Assembly: GCA_020026395.1 (NCBI GenBank)
Contig: JAHHQM010000003.1
Location: 129,499 to 193,498, forward strand
Length of the DNA: 64,000 bases
Origin: Alistipes sp.
GTDB lineage: Bacteria; Bacteroidota; Bacteroidia; Bacteroidales; Rikenellaceae
Reading direction: 5' to 3'
Shown: positions 26,219-34,048 of the stretch, in pieces
Layout: each line of letters opens with the position of its first letter
Numbering within the stretch: position 1 is the first letter of the stretch
Notes under the pieces: model-generated
Seen by the model: only the letters and a program-made list of their open reading frames with translations
Databases searched by the model: none
What the model was told of the DNA's origin: nothing
Program-made: the position numbers and the translations under genes

Positions 26219-26692
26219 ATGGTTATCGAACTGATTGTCATCGGTAAGACCGATCTGAAGGAAGTGGCGTCGCTGGTCGAGATGTACTCCAAGCGCATCA
26301 ACTTCTACTGCAAATTCAACCTGACGGTCATCCCCGATCTGAAGAACACCAAGAAACTCACCGAAGCACAGCAACGCACGGCCGAAGGGGATCTGATTCT
26401 CGGGCAGCTGTCCGACGGGGATTTTGTCGCCCTGCTGGATGAGCACGGGCGAGAATTCCGCTCCATCGAATTTGCCGACTGGATGCAGAAGCGCATGAAC
26501 AGCGGCATGAAGCGTCTGGTGCTGGTCATCGGAGGCCCTTACGGTTTCTCGGAGGAGGTCTACAAGCGTGCCAATGCCAAGTTGTCGCTCTCGCAGATGA
26601 CCTTCTCTCATCAGATCGTCCGCGCCATCTTCACCGAGCAACTCTACCGCGCCTTCACCATCCTCAACAACGAACCCTATCACCACGAATAA
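26219..26692 (+). CDS. rlmH: 23S rRNA (pseudouridine1915-N3)-methyltransferase
   Basis: SPOUT-class methyltransferase acting on helix 69 of 23S rRNA. 157 residues, the usual length. It starts MVIELIVIGKTD and carries the trefoil-knot SAM site LVIGGPYGFSEEVYKRA, followed by the family ending SLSQMTFSHQIVRAIFTEQLYRAF and the terminal YHH. Its last base is shared with the ATG of the next gene, indicating translational coupling. Confidence 0.96.
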   Translation: MVIELIVIGKTDLKEVASLVEMYSKRINFYCKFNLTVIPDLKNTKKLTEAQQRTAEGDLILGQLSDGDFVALLDEHGREFRSIEFADWMQKRMNSGMKRLVLVIGGPYGFSEEVYKRANAKLSLSQMTFSHQIVRAIFTEQLYRAFTILNNEPYHHE

Positions 26693-27276
26693 TGAAGCCC
26701 TCGATTGCCATACTCACGCAGAACACCCTGATGGGGCTGGGACTCAAATCCCTGCTCGGCGAGGTGCTGCCCATGATCGAGATTTCGCTCTACAACACCT
26801 TCGAGGAGTTTGCGGGTGCGATGCCCGAACGCCACGTGCATTTCTTCGTCGAATTGCGTCAGGTGTTGTTGCACCGCGCCTTTTTTGAGGAGCACCGTCA
26901 CCGCACGATCATCCTCGGGCGAAGCGGTGCGTCGTTTTCGGACATGCACCAGATCGACATCTTCGCGGGTGAGGAGCGTCTGGTACACGAGATTCTGAAG
27001 CTCCGTCAGGGAGCGCATCGTCCCGAGCACGCCATGACACCGCCCGAGACACCCTCATCGCCCGCTGCGAATGTCCTTTCGTCGCGCGAGACGGAGGTAT
27101 TGGTACTAGTTGCCCAGGGACTCATCAACAAAGAGATTGCCGACCGACTCAACATCGGCCTTACGACCGTCATCACCCACCGCCGCAACATCATGGAAAA
27201 ACTCGGCATCAAAACCGTGGCAGGCCTCACGCTCTACGCCCTGGCGATGGGTTACATCGACCTCGACACGTTCTAA
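26692..27276 (+). CDS. LuxR-type helix-turn-helix transcriptional regulator
   Basis: 194 residues. The C-terminal 65 form a LuxR/FixJ-type HTH: LSSRETEVLVLVAQGLINKE, then IADRLNIGLTTVITHRRNIMEKLGI. The N-terminal ~115 residues have a receiver-like alternation of strands and helices, but lack the acidic pocket and phospho-acceptor aspartate, so control by phosphorylation is unlikely. It overlaps rlmH by one base. The next gene is a TonB-dependent receptor whose promoter carries three copies of a heptamer (27285-27316); regulation of that receptor is a reasonable inference. Confidence 0.9.
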   Translation: MKPSIAILTQNTLMGLGLKSLLGEVLPMIEISLYNTFEEFAGAMPERHVHFFVELRQVLLHRAFFEEHRHRTIILGRSGASFSDMHQIDIFAGEERLVHEILKLRQGAHRPEHAMTPPETPSSPAANVLSSRETEVLVLVAQGLINKEIADRLNIGLTTVITHRRNIMEKLGIKTVAGLTLYALAMGYIDLDTF

Positions 27277-27284
27277 ACCGCGGC

Positions 27285-27316
27285 GCAATCCTCATAAATT
27301 AGGATTGCAGCAATCC
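27285..27316 (+). repeat. Three heptamer half-sites at the receptor promoter
   Basis: GCAATCC at 27285-27291, the inverse GGATTGC at 27302-27308, and GCAATCC again at 27310-27316. The two direct copies are 25 bases apart, and the inverted pair forms GGATTGC-A-GCAATCC over the -33 region. It reads as an operator, possibly for the neighbouring LuxR-type protein; the first pair could alternatively form a weak terminator hairpin. Confidence 0.6.
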
Positions 27317-27335
27317 CGCAAAACCCGTTACTTTG
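27304..27335 (+). promoter_or_regulatory. Promoter of the TonB-dependent receptor
   Basis: ATTG at 27304-27307, 20 bases, TTACTTTG at 27328-27335 (one mismatch). It lies within and beside the heptamer repeats. Confidence 0.62.
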
Positions 27336-27360
27336 CAACTTGATTTTGGATTACCGCAAA

Positions 27361-29643
27361 ATGAAGTTGTTTCACACCCTATTCACCACGTTTCTACTCC
27401 TTATGATCGGGAGTGCGGTCTCTGCCCACACGGACAACGACCCTGCTCAACCCGTCGATACGGCCTTGCTTCTCGACAAAGTGCAGGTCACGGCCATCAA
27501 GCAGGGCATGACGCTGCAAAAAGTCCCCACGGCCGCCTCGGTCATCGGTGCGGCAGGCATCGAGCGCCGTCATGTCGATGCCCTGAAAAACCTTTCGCAA
27601 GATATTCCCAACCTGTTGATTCCCGATTACGGTTCGCGCATGACCTCGTCGATTTACATCCGCGGTCTGGGTGCGCGTATCGACCAACCCGTCATGGGTC
27701 TTAATGTCGATAACGTACCGATCATGAACAAAAACGCCTTCGATATGGAGCTTGCCGATGCCGAACGCATCGAAGTGTTGCGCGGCCCACAATCGACCCT
27801 CTACGGGCGCAATACGATGGGCGGTGTGATGAACGTCTACACGCTCTCGCCGATACACTATCAGGGCATCCGTTTCAAGGCCGAATATTCGAGCGGGGAG
27901 AGTTACCGCATCCAGGCCTCGGTCTACGAGAAATTCAACGAAAACTGGGCGATTTCCGTCTCGGGTTTTCACAACCATACGGGCGGTTTCTTCCGCAACC
28001 GTGCCCGCAACGAAATGTGCGACCGTGAGGATCTGAGCGGCGGTCGTTGGAAGCTCCAATGGCGGAAAGGTCGCTGGAGCATCGACAACACGTTCGCCTG
28101 CTCGGTACTCGATCAGGACGGTTACCCCTACGCCTACATCGGCGAGGATAAATTCGACGACAAAGGTCAACTCATCATCGCCAAAGGCGAAATCGCCTAC
28201 AACGATCCTGCGGGCTACGAGCGAACGTCCTTGACCGAAGGCCTCACGCTGCGTTACGATGCCCCGAAATTCATCCTTTCGTCCATTACGGGGTATCAAC
28301 TCACGGACGACCAGATGACCCTCGATCAGGATTTCCAGCCGCTCAGCTACTTCACCCTGCGCCAATCGCTCACGGAGCATTGTCTGACGCAGGATGTGGT
28401 GATCCGTTCGCGAGGCGAGCAAAAATACGGCTGGCTTGTCGGGGCATTCGGATTCTATCGCCACGGCAAGATGTCGGCACCCGTCCTGTTCAAGCGCACG
28501 GGTATCGAGGAGTTGATCTTCAAGCACGCCAACGAGGCCATTTCGGGTTATGCGTGGGATGCCGAGGCTGCCCCCGAGTGGGAGTTGCCGCTGGAATCGA
28601 ATTTCAAGATGCCCTCCTACGGCGTGGCACTCTACCACGAATCGCGTCTGGAGTTGGGACGTTGGTCACTGACGGCAGGCATCCGTATCGACCGCGAAAA
28701 AACGACGCTCAAATACCACAGTCGAGCCGCACTGCCCTACACGTTCACCACCTCGGAACAGGTTTTTCACGATGTGGCACACGTCGATGACCGCAACTCG
28801 ATCTCGCACGTCTACACCGAAGTGCTCCCGAAATTCACCGCCCTCTATGCCCTCGACGAGCAGAATAACTTCTACGCCTCCATTGCACGTGGTTACAAGG
28901 CGGGCGGATTCAACACGCAGATGTTCTCGGACATCCTTCAGGAGAAAATCAAATGGGAAATGACCTCGGGCATCCCCTTCGAGGAGAGCGACATCATGTC
29001 CTACAAACCCGAATACAGCTGGAATTACGAATTGGGCGGTCATTTCTCGGTGTGTGGCGGGGATCTGCGCGGTAATTTTTCGGTCTTCTTAATCCACGTA
29101 CATGACCAGCAACTGACCGTCTTCCCCAAAGGGCAGAATACGGGTCGTATGATGACCAATGCGGGGCGCACCCGTTCGGCGGGCGTGGAGTTCTCGACGC
29201 GGGCAACTCCGTGGCGACACCTCATGCTGAACCTCGCCTACGGCTACACCCATGCCGAATTCCGCGACTTCGACAACGGACGCGAAAATTTTGCGGGCAA
29301 GCGCGTACCCTATGCTCCGGCGCATACCTTGTCGCTCGGAGCCGTATGGACGATCCCGACGCGCGTGGAGTGGTTGGGCGACATCGTCCTTCAGGGCGGA
29401 ATGCGCGGTTTGGGCGATATTTGGTGGAACGAAGAGAACTCGTTGCGTCAGCCCTTCTACGCACTCGTTGATGCATCGATTCGATTCGAGCACAAGCGTT
29501 ACTCGATCGATATCTGGGGACGCAACCTAACCGATGCGAGTCACGATGTATTCTACTTCAAGTCTATGGGCAACGAATTCGTCCAGCGAGGACGACCGCG
29601 CACCTTCGGCATTACGTTAAATCTCAATCTTTCATTTAAATAA
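27361..29643 (+). CDS. TonB-dependent outer-membrane receptor
   Basis: Energy-coupled importer in the outer membrane. 760 residues: signal peptide (FTTFLLLMIGSAVSA), a TonB-box-like segment (LLDKVQVTA), a plug domain to about residue 170 (SSIYIRGLGARIDQPVMG, AERIEVLRGPQSTLYGRNTMGG) and a 22-strand barrel ending TFGITLNLNLSFK. It has no N-terminal CarboxypepD-like domain and is not paired with SusD, so it resembles iron-complex or vitamin receptors rather than glycan importers. I chose the ATG at 27361, next to the promoter. The calycin-like lipoprotein gene follows after 8 bases and probably encodes its accessory. Confidence 0.93.
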   Translation: MKLFHTLFTTFLLLMIGSAVSAHTDNDPAQPVDTALLLDKVQVTAIKQGMTLQKVPTAASVIGAAGIERRHVDALKNLSQDIPNLLIPDYGSRMTSSIYIRGLGARIDQPVMGLNVDNVPIMNKNAFDMELADAERIEVLRGPQSTLYGRNTMGGVMNVYTLSPIHYQGIRFKAEYSSGESYRIQASVYEKFNENWAISVSGFHNHTGGFFRNRARNEMCDREDLSGGRWKLQWRKGRWSIDNTFACSVLDQDGYPYAYIGEDKFDDKGQLIIAKGEIAYNDPAGYERTSLTEGLTLRYDAPKFILSSITGYQLTDDQMTLDQDFQPLSYFTLRQSLTEHCLTQDVVIRSRGEQKYGWLVGAFGFYRHGKMSAPVLFKRTGIEELIFKHANEAISGYAWDAEAAPEWELPLESNFKMPSYGVALYHESRLELGRWSLTAGIRIDREKTTLKYHSRAALPYTFTTSEQVFHDVAHVDDRNSISHVYTEVLPKFTALYALDEQNNFYASIARGYKAGGFNTQMFSDILQEKIKWEMTSGIPFEESDIMSYKPEYSWNYELGGHFSVCGGDLRGNFSVFLIHVHDQQLTVFPKGQNTGRMMTNAGRTRSAGVEFSTRATPWRHLMLNLAYGYTHAEFRDFDNGRENFAGKRVPYAPAHTLSLGAVWTIPTRVEWLGDIVLQGGMRGLGDIWWNEENSLRQPFYALVDASIRFEHKRYSIDIWGRNLTDASHDVFYFKSMGNEFVQRGRPRTFGITLNLNLSFK

Positions 29644-29651
29644 ACAAAACC

Positions 29652-30179
29652 ATGAAAAAATTACTTATTCTGCTGCTTGCGGCACCCATGTTCTTCACTG
29701 CCTGCTCCGATGACAACGATTTCATCGAAAATCCTCCCGCCGTGGGCGAAGAATATGCCGATACCAACACGAAACTCACCGACGGCAAAATCACGGCCGA
29801 TATGACCTTCCGCGGCAATTATGTCGTGACCGACAAGAACGGCGTGAAGGGTTACGAGAACCCGATGGCCGAATTTGAAGTCAAGGCCGAGGGTGAATCG
29901 ATGGCTTTGTACATGCACAGCGTGAAATTTGCGCAGGCCATGCCCGCACTCGACATCCGCATGCGTCCGATGGAGTACACGGGTGCCGGTCAGACACTCA
30001 AACTCGACGTGGCAAAGGTGCTTCCCGAGGCATACATCAAGGCCGCCAACAGCTGGCAGCTCTTCGACAAATATCCGATGACGGAGGTCAAGGGCGAGAT
30101 CAACGACACGCAATTCAAGGTGAAGATGGTCTGCATGGACGTTTACACCATTTCGTTCGAGGGTCGTCTGCTGAAATAA
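29652..30179 (+). CDS. Calycin-like domain lipoprotein
   Basis: 175-residue lipoprotein with lipobox FFTAC (MKKLLILLLAAPMFFTAC), an acidic linker (SDDNDF) and a beta-barrel of about 140 residues. Repeated strand pairs such as KITADMTFRGNYVVTD and EVKGEINDTQFKVKMVC match the Bacteroidales calycin-like family. Such proteins accompany TonB receptors; a ligand-capture role on the surface or periplasmic face is inferred. Ends at a strong terminator. Confidence 0.85.
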   Translation: MKKLLILLLAAPMFFTACSDDNDFIENPPAVGEEYADTNTKLTDGKITADMTFRGNYVVTDKNGVKGYENPMAEFEVKAEGESMALYMHSVKFAQAMPALDIRMRPMEYTGAGQTLKLDVAKVLPEAYIKAANSWQLFDKYPMTEVKGEINDTQFKVKMVCMDVYTISFEGRLLK

Positions 30180-30201
30180 ACACACCGCTTTCGTTTTACA
30201 A

Positions 30202-30238
30202 CTCCTCCCGCAAAGTGGCTGCGGGAGGAGTTTTTTTT
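30202..30238 (+). terminator. Terminator of the receptor/calycin operon
   Basis: CTCCTCCCGCA pairs with TGCGGGAGGAG around a 7-base loop, then eight Ts. Confidence 0.93.
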
Positions 30239-30350
30239 AGAGTTTAAGCGTAGTCGGGTGAAAATCACACGGTTGATTCTTACGGATGCGGTTTCAGATG
30301 GTGTGGAGGGCATTTCGCGCGAAAAATAATTGCAATAATTTTAAAAAATA

Positions 30351-30382
30351 TTTTGGAGATTTAAAAATTAGCCCTATCTTTG
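30351..30382 (+). promoter_or_regulatory. Promoter of tRNA-Lys
   Basis: TTTTG at 30351-30355, 19 bases, TATCTTTG at 30375-30382. The mature tRNA starts 56 bases downstream. Confidence 0.82.
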
Positions 30383-30437
30383 CACCGTCAAAACAAGAGA
30401 ACAGGATACGTTCCCGCTCCTTGATATGACAAGCGGA

Positions 30438-30513
30438 GAATCCGTAGCTCAGTAGGTAGAGCACAACACTTTTAATGTTGGGGTCCTGGGTTCGAGCCCC
30501 AGCGGGTTCACCA
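30438..30513 (+). tRNA. tRNA-Lys (anticodon TTT)
   Basis: 76 bases with a complete cloverleaf: acceptor GAATCCG/CGGGTTC, D arm GCTC-AGTAGGTA-GAGC, anticodon stem CAACA/TGTTG with loop CTTTTAA (anticodon TTT), and T arm CTGGG-TTCGAGC-CCCAG. The terminal CCA is encoded. It has its own promoter and is followed by a terminator. Confidence 0.97.
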
Positions 30514-30521
30514 AAATGAAG

Positions 30522-30552
30522 GTGGCTGATGAATAATCGGCCACTTTTTTTG
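30522..30552 (+). terminator. Terminator of tRNA-Lys
   Basis: GTGGCTGAT pairs with ATCGGCCAC around a 5-base loop, then seven Ts. Confidence 0.88.
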
Positions 30553-30563
30553 TGTTTATGGCA

Positions 30564-30603
30564 AAAAAACGGGACACTCCTTTTCAAGAAGGAAGTGTCC
30601 CGC
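30564..30603 (-). terminator. Terminator of the CxxC redox protein gene
   Basis: Minus strand: CGGGACACTTCCTT pairs with AAGGAGTGTCCCG around a short loop, then seven Ts. Confidence 0.88.
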
Positions 30604-30623
30604 ACGTTTCGCGAAGGGAAAAT

Positions 30624-30923
30624 CTAACAGCCGCTGCCGTCCAGATTGCAGGCCGAACCCATGGCGACGGGTCGCGATTTCAGGCCTGTCTCTTCGGCCA
30701 CGAGGGTCACGCGTCCGTCCTCAAACACGAAGCACGGAATGCCGACCGCACCCACTTTGCGGGCGTGATCAAATGCCGCGTTGTGATCTCTTAATTTCAA
30801 AAATGCCTTGAGATCTCTGACGTGTTCGCCGATGTCGATCACTTCGTATCGGTCGTCGCCCTTGACCTGCTCCTCGACATAGGTGCAGTCGGGGCAGGTG
30901 GCCATACCATAAATCTTAATCAT
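30624..30923 (-). CDS. Glutaredoxin/thioredoxin-fold CxxC protein
   Basis: 99 residues. The opening MIKIYGMATCPDCTYVEEQV carries a CPDC redox motif at the expected end of the first strand. The fold continues with the cis-proline segment AVGIPCFVFEDGRV and a C-terminal tail with two more cysteines (SACNLDGSGC). It probably reduces disulfides in the cytoplasm; the partner is unknown. I chose the ATG at 30923 because it lies directly before the first strand; the longer frame adds a basic segment without similarity. The extra C-terminal cysteine pair is unusual for a small glutaredoxin. Confidence 0.85.
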   Translation of the reverse strand: MIKIYGMATCPDCTYVEEQVKGDDRYEVIDIGEHVRDLKAFLKLRDHNAAFDHARKVGAVGIPCFVFEDGRVTLVAEETGLKSRPVAMGSACNLDGSGC

Positions 30924-31026
30924 TGTTCTTCTGTTTTTAGGTTTTACTTTCGGAAGCAATTTAGCGATTTTTTTCGAAAACACAAACAGGCCGTTCTTAC
31001 GGAGGACAACGTCCCGACATTTTTTC

Positions 31027-31034
31027 TACCTTTG
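31027..31034 (+). promoter_or_regulatory. -7 element of the threonine aldolase gene
   Basis: Perfect TACCTTTG, 28 bases before the ATG; no good -33 seen. Confidence 0.5.
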
Positions 31035-31062
31035 TTTCAAGATTCTAATTTCACAAGAAAAA

Positions 31063-32088
31063 ATGATCTATTTCGATACCGATTACATGGCAGGAGCGCA
31101 TCCGCGCATCCTGGAGCGCCTCACCCAGACCAATCTCGAACAAACGGTCGGTTACGGCAACGACGCCTACACCCAACACGCCAAACAACTGATTCTGGAA
31201 GCCTGCGGTCTGAAGCAGGGCGAGGTACATTTTCTGGTCGGCGGCACCCAGACCAACGCCACGGTCATCGACGCCCTTCTGGCACGCCACGAAGGGGCAC
31301 TGGCCGCCGAAACGGGACACATCAACGTCCACGAATCGGGCGCCATCGAAGCCTCGGGACATAAGGTGCTGACCCTCCCGTCACACCAGGGCAAAGTCTG
31401 CGCCGACGAGGTCGAGGAGTACATCCGCACGTTCTACGCCGATGCCACCTACCAGCACATGGTTGCCCCCGGCATGCTCTACATCTCGCAACCGACCGAA
31501 TACGGGACCTTATATAGTAAGGCCGAGCTCGAGCGCCTCCACGCCGTGTGTCAGAAGGCCGAAATTCCGCTCTACATCGACGGCGCACGCCTCGGTTACG
31601 CGCTGGCATCCGACGAGGCCGATTTCACGCTGAAGGATCTGGCCACGCTTTGCGATGTGTTCTACATCGGCGGCACAAAGGTCGGCACGCTCTTCGGCGA
31701 GGCGGTCGTCGCCACCCGCCCCGGACTTCTAGACAATTTCTTCCCATTGATCAAACAGCACGGTGCACTTTTGGCCAAGGGGCGTCTTTTGGGCATCCAG
31801 TTCGAAACGCTTTTCACCGACGGGCTCTACCTCGAAATGGGCGCACACGCCGTTCGTCTGGCCATGAAGATCAAACGCGCATTCCGCGAAAAGGATTACG
31901 AGGTGTATATGGATTCGCCGACCAACCAGCAATTCTTCCGCTTGGAAAACGCGCAGATGGATCGCCTCGCGCGTGAAGTCAGCTTCGAAAAATGGGGGAC
32001 GCGCGGCAAGACGCACACCGTCATCCGCATCGTGACGAGTTGGGCAACCCGCGAAGAGGATGTCGATCGGCTCATCTCGCTGCTCTAA
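31063..32088 (+). CDS. Low-specificity L-threonine aldolase (beta-eliminating lyase family)
   Basis: PLP-dependent fold-type I enzyme splitting threonine (or allo-threonine) into glycine and acetaldehyde. 341 residues. Cofactor-site motifs are in place: FLVGGTQTNATV, the stacking/phosphate-binding region around TGHINVHESGAIE, LYIDGARLGYAL (PLP-pyridine aspartate) and FYIGGTKVG with the Schiff-base lysine. It could provide glycine for one-carbon metabolism or catabolise threonine, in line with the peptide-oriented genes of the window. Related tyrosine/tryptophan lyases are much longer. Confidence 0.9.
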   Translation: MIYFDTDYMAGAHPRILERLTQTNLEQTVGYGNDAYTQHAKQLILEACGLKQGEVHFLVGGTQTNATVIDALLARHEGALAAETGHINVHESGAIEASGHKVLTLPSHQGKVCADEVEEYIRTFYADATYQHMVAPGMLYISQPTEYGTLYSKAELERLHAVCQKAEIPLYIDGARLGYALASDEADFTLKDLATLCDVFYIGGTKVGTLFGEAVVATRPGLLDNFFPLIKQHGALLAKGRLLGIQFETLFTDGLYLEMGAHAVRLAMKIKRAFREKDYEVYMDSPTNQQFFRLENAQMDRLAREVSFEKWGTRGKTHTVIRIVTSWATREEDVDRLISLL

Positions 32089-32091
32089 AAC

Positions 32092-32129
32092 AAAAAAGCA
32101 TCACTCCTTATCAGAAGTGATGCTTTTTT
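32092..32129. terminator. Bidirectional terminator between threonine aldolase and fRMsr
   Basis: AAAAAAGCATCACT pairs with AGTGATGCTTTTTT around a short loop; T runs on both strands. Confidence 0.9.
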
Positions 32130-32146
32130 ATCTCTTCTCCGATCCC

Positions 32147-32620
32147 CTATCGGGTCATCAAAGCGGCCAGTTGCTCCAACCATTTGCGATCAACCTCGTC
32201 GAACGTATTGAGGTTTTCGCTGTCGATGTCCAACACACCGACTACTTCTTCCCCGCGCTTGAGCGGGACGACGATCTCCGAACGCGACAGGCTGCTGCAC
32301 GCAATGTGTCCCGGGAAAAGATCCACATCGGGCACGATGAGCGTATGCCCTTGAGCCCAGGCCGTACCGCACACCCCGCGTCCCTTACGGATTCGGGTGC
32401 AGGCCAGAGGGCCTTGGAACGGACCCAGCACCAATTCTCCATCCAGCACGCGGTAAAAACCGACCCACCAGAAGCCGAACGTATCCTTCAGGCACGCCGC
32501 CACATTGGCCATGTTGGCCACTTCGTCGCGTTCCGCCCCGATGAGCGATTCGAGTTGCGGAAGGAGCGTCGAGTAGCGTTCCTCCTTCGACTCCCCTTTT
32601 ATAATCAGATTCTCTGCCAT
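32147..32620 (-). CDS. msrC: Free methionine-(R)-sulfoxide reductase (GAF-fold)
   Basis: Repairs free methionine-R-sulfoxide using thioredoxin. 157 residues forming one GAF domain. The three family cysteines are at 74 (GPLACTRI), 84 (GRGVCGTAW) and 108 (GHIACSSLSRSEIVVP), with the same 10- and 24-residue spacings as E. coli fRMsr. I chose the ATG at 32620 (MAENLIIKG); upstream in-frame codons lie in the promoter region (-7 element at 32647-32654). Confidence 0.93.
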   Translation of the reverse strand: MAENLIIKGESKEERYSTLLPQLESLIGAERDEVANMANVAACLKDTFGFWWVGFYRVLDGELVLGPFQGPLACTRIRKGRGVCGTAWAQGHTLIVPDVDLFPGHIACSSLSRSEIVVPLKRGEEVVGVLDIDSENLNTFDEVDRKWLEQLAALMTR

Positions 32621-32646
32621 AATTTTTCTTTTCACAATCCGAACAA

Positions 32647-32654
32647 CAAATATA
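32647..32654 (-). promoter_or_regulatory. -7 element of msrC
   Basis: Perfect TATATTTG on the minus strand, 26 bases before the ATG; no clear -33. Confidence 0.55.
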
Positions 32655-32865
32655 AAAATTTGTCGGTTCATAAAGAAAATTTCCGCCGCCCAATTTTTTT
32701 TTCTCGGAAAGTCTTCCCCCGAAAGGGACTTCGGGTTTGTCTTTTGTTCGCATTTACCCTTCCTTTTTGTCTAAAATTCAAGAACAAAGCAACAAAGCGC
32801 CCGAATTATTAAATTATTTTAATCAAATCGGGACACATTTATTCTTACCATTTACAGGAAATGAG

Positions 32866-32896
32866 TTGGAAATTTCGAAAATTTTGTGTAATCTTG
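32866..32896 (+). promoter_or_regulatory. Probable promoter of the yitT-like gene
   Basis: TTG at 32866-32868, 20 bases, TAATCTTG at 32889-32896 (one mismatch). The ATG is 33 bases downstream. Confidence 0.55.
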
Positions 32897-32929
32897 TATA
32901 ACAATTAACCACCTATTACGTTATCTAAT

Positions 32930-33889
32930 ATGGGAAAAATAACAAGTGCATTTCGTATTCTTGCAACAAAAAAATTCTGGGTCGAACTGTTGATCATGAC
33001 ATTCGGCATGCTGATTGCCGGTACGGCAGTCTATTATTTTTTGGTACCGAGCAACCTGATCGTCGGTAGTGTAACCGGATTGTCAATGGTCTTATGTAAC
33101 CTGTCCGAATCCATTTTCGGTGTACCTCTGGCACTCTCCACCATCGTATTCAGCATTAACCTTATACTTCTGGTCGCCGCCTATTTCCTGGTCGGCAAAG
33201 AGTTCGGAGCCAAGACCGTTTACACGGCACTGATCCTCGGCCCGATCCTGAAAGTACTTGAAACCTATTTCCCGTACACCGAATTCTTAGCCAAAGACGC
33301 CAACGGCAATCTGATGACCTCGGTCATGGGTGATCCGTGGTTGGATCTTCTGGTATTCGTCATCATCCTGAGTGCTTCGCAGGCCATTCTTTTCAAGATC
33401 AACGCCTCGACCGGAGGTCTGGATATCCTGGGTAAGATCATCAACAAATACCTCCACTTCGACATCGGTATGTCGGTATCGGTTGCAGGTGCCATGATCT
33501 GCTGCACGGCATTTGCCATGAACCCTTTCAACCTGGTGGTTCTGGGTCTGCTGGGTACGTGGATCAACGGTCTTGTCATCGACTACTTCACGGCAGGTCT
33601 GAACCGCAAAAAACGCGTACACATCATCTCGAAGCACAACGACGAGTTGCGCAAGTTCGTCATCGAGAAACTCAAACGCGGTTGCACCCTCTTTGAGGTG
33701 ACGGGCGGTTACAGCAACGAGAAGAAAATCGAGTTGGAGGTTCTGCTGACGACCGACGAATTCTCTGCCCTGATGAACTACATCAACTCCAACGAGATCG
33801 ACGCCTTCATCACGGCCGACAGTATTTCCGAGGTTTACGGCATTTGGGCCAGCAAGAACCGCAAGGAAGTATCCCGAGCGAAACTTTAA
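32930..33889 (+). CDS. YitT-family membrane protein
   Basis: 319 residues: five or six membrane segments in the first ~225 residues (YitT domain, with KINASTGGLDILGKIINKY and the FNLVVLGLLGTWINGLVIDYF segment), then a cytosolic DUF2179 domain (VTGGYSNEKKIELEVLLTTDE). Transport or signalling functions have been proposed for the family, but no substrate is established. Stand-alone gene with its own promoter and terminator. Confidence 0.9.
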   Translation: MGKITSAFRILATKKFWVELLIMTFGMLIAGTAVYYFLVPSNLIVGSVTGLSMVLCNLSESIFGVPLALSTIVFSINLILLVAAYFLVGKEFGAKTVYTALILGPILKVLETYFPYTEFLAKDANGNLMTSVMGDPWLDLLVFVIILSASQAILFKINASTGGLDILGKIINKYLHFDIGMSVSVAGAMICCTAFAMNPFNLVVLGLLGTWINGLVIDYFTAGLNRKKRVHIISKHNDELRKFVIEKLKRGCTLFEVTGGYSNEKKIELEVLLTTDEFSALMNYINSNEIDAFITADSISEVYGIWASKNRKEVSRAKL

Positions 33890-33917
33890 TCCGAAAACCC
33901 CTATAAACAACAAGCTG

Positions 33918-33960
33918 CATTGCGATCCGTCCTTTAAGGGATGGGTCGCAATGTATTTTT
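33918..33960 (+). terminator. Terminator of the yitT-like gene
   Basis: CATTGCGA...CC pairs with GG...TCGCAATG, followed by TATTTTTAT. Confidence 0.75.
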
Positions 33961-33970
33961 ATACCCCTAC

Positions 33971-34004
33971 AAAAAATCGGGACGACCCAAAGGTCATCCC
34001 GATC
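33971..34004 (-). terminator. Terminator of the iron alcohol dehydrogenase gene
   Basis: Minus strand: ATCGGGATGACC pairs with GGTCGTCCCGAT (one mismatch), then six Ts. Confidence 0.85.
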
Positions 34005-34048
34005 CTACAAACAAAACCTATTCGAATTAGAAATCAATCATTCTCTCC

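Larger units (their letters stand above)
32621..32929. other. AT-rich divergent intergenic region
   Basis: 309 bases between msrC and the divergent yitT-like gene. It contains the msrC -7 element near 32650 and the yitT-like promoter near 32866-32896. I see no additional gene. Confidence 0.6.

Noticed and set aside
27285..27308. Rho-independent terminator of the LuxR-type gene
   Set aside because: GCAATCC/GGATTGC can pair, but the loop is long and no T run follows; the third copy and overlap with the -33 region fit an operator better.
30294..30605. A 103-codon minus-strand frame containing GEPAGARTQDP
   Set aside because: It runs antisense across tRNA-Lys; this peptide is a familiar artefact of translating tRNA genes backward.
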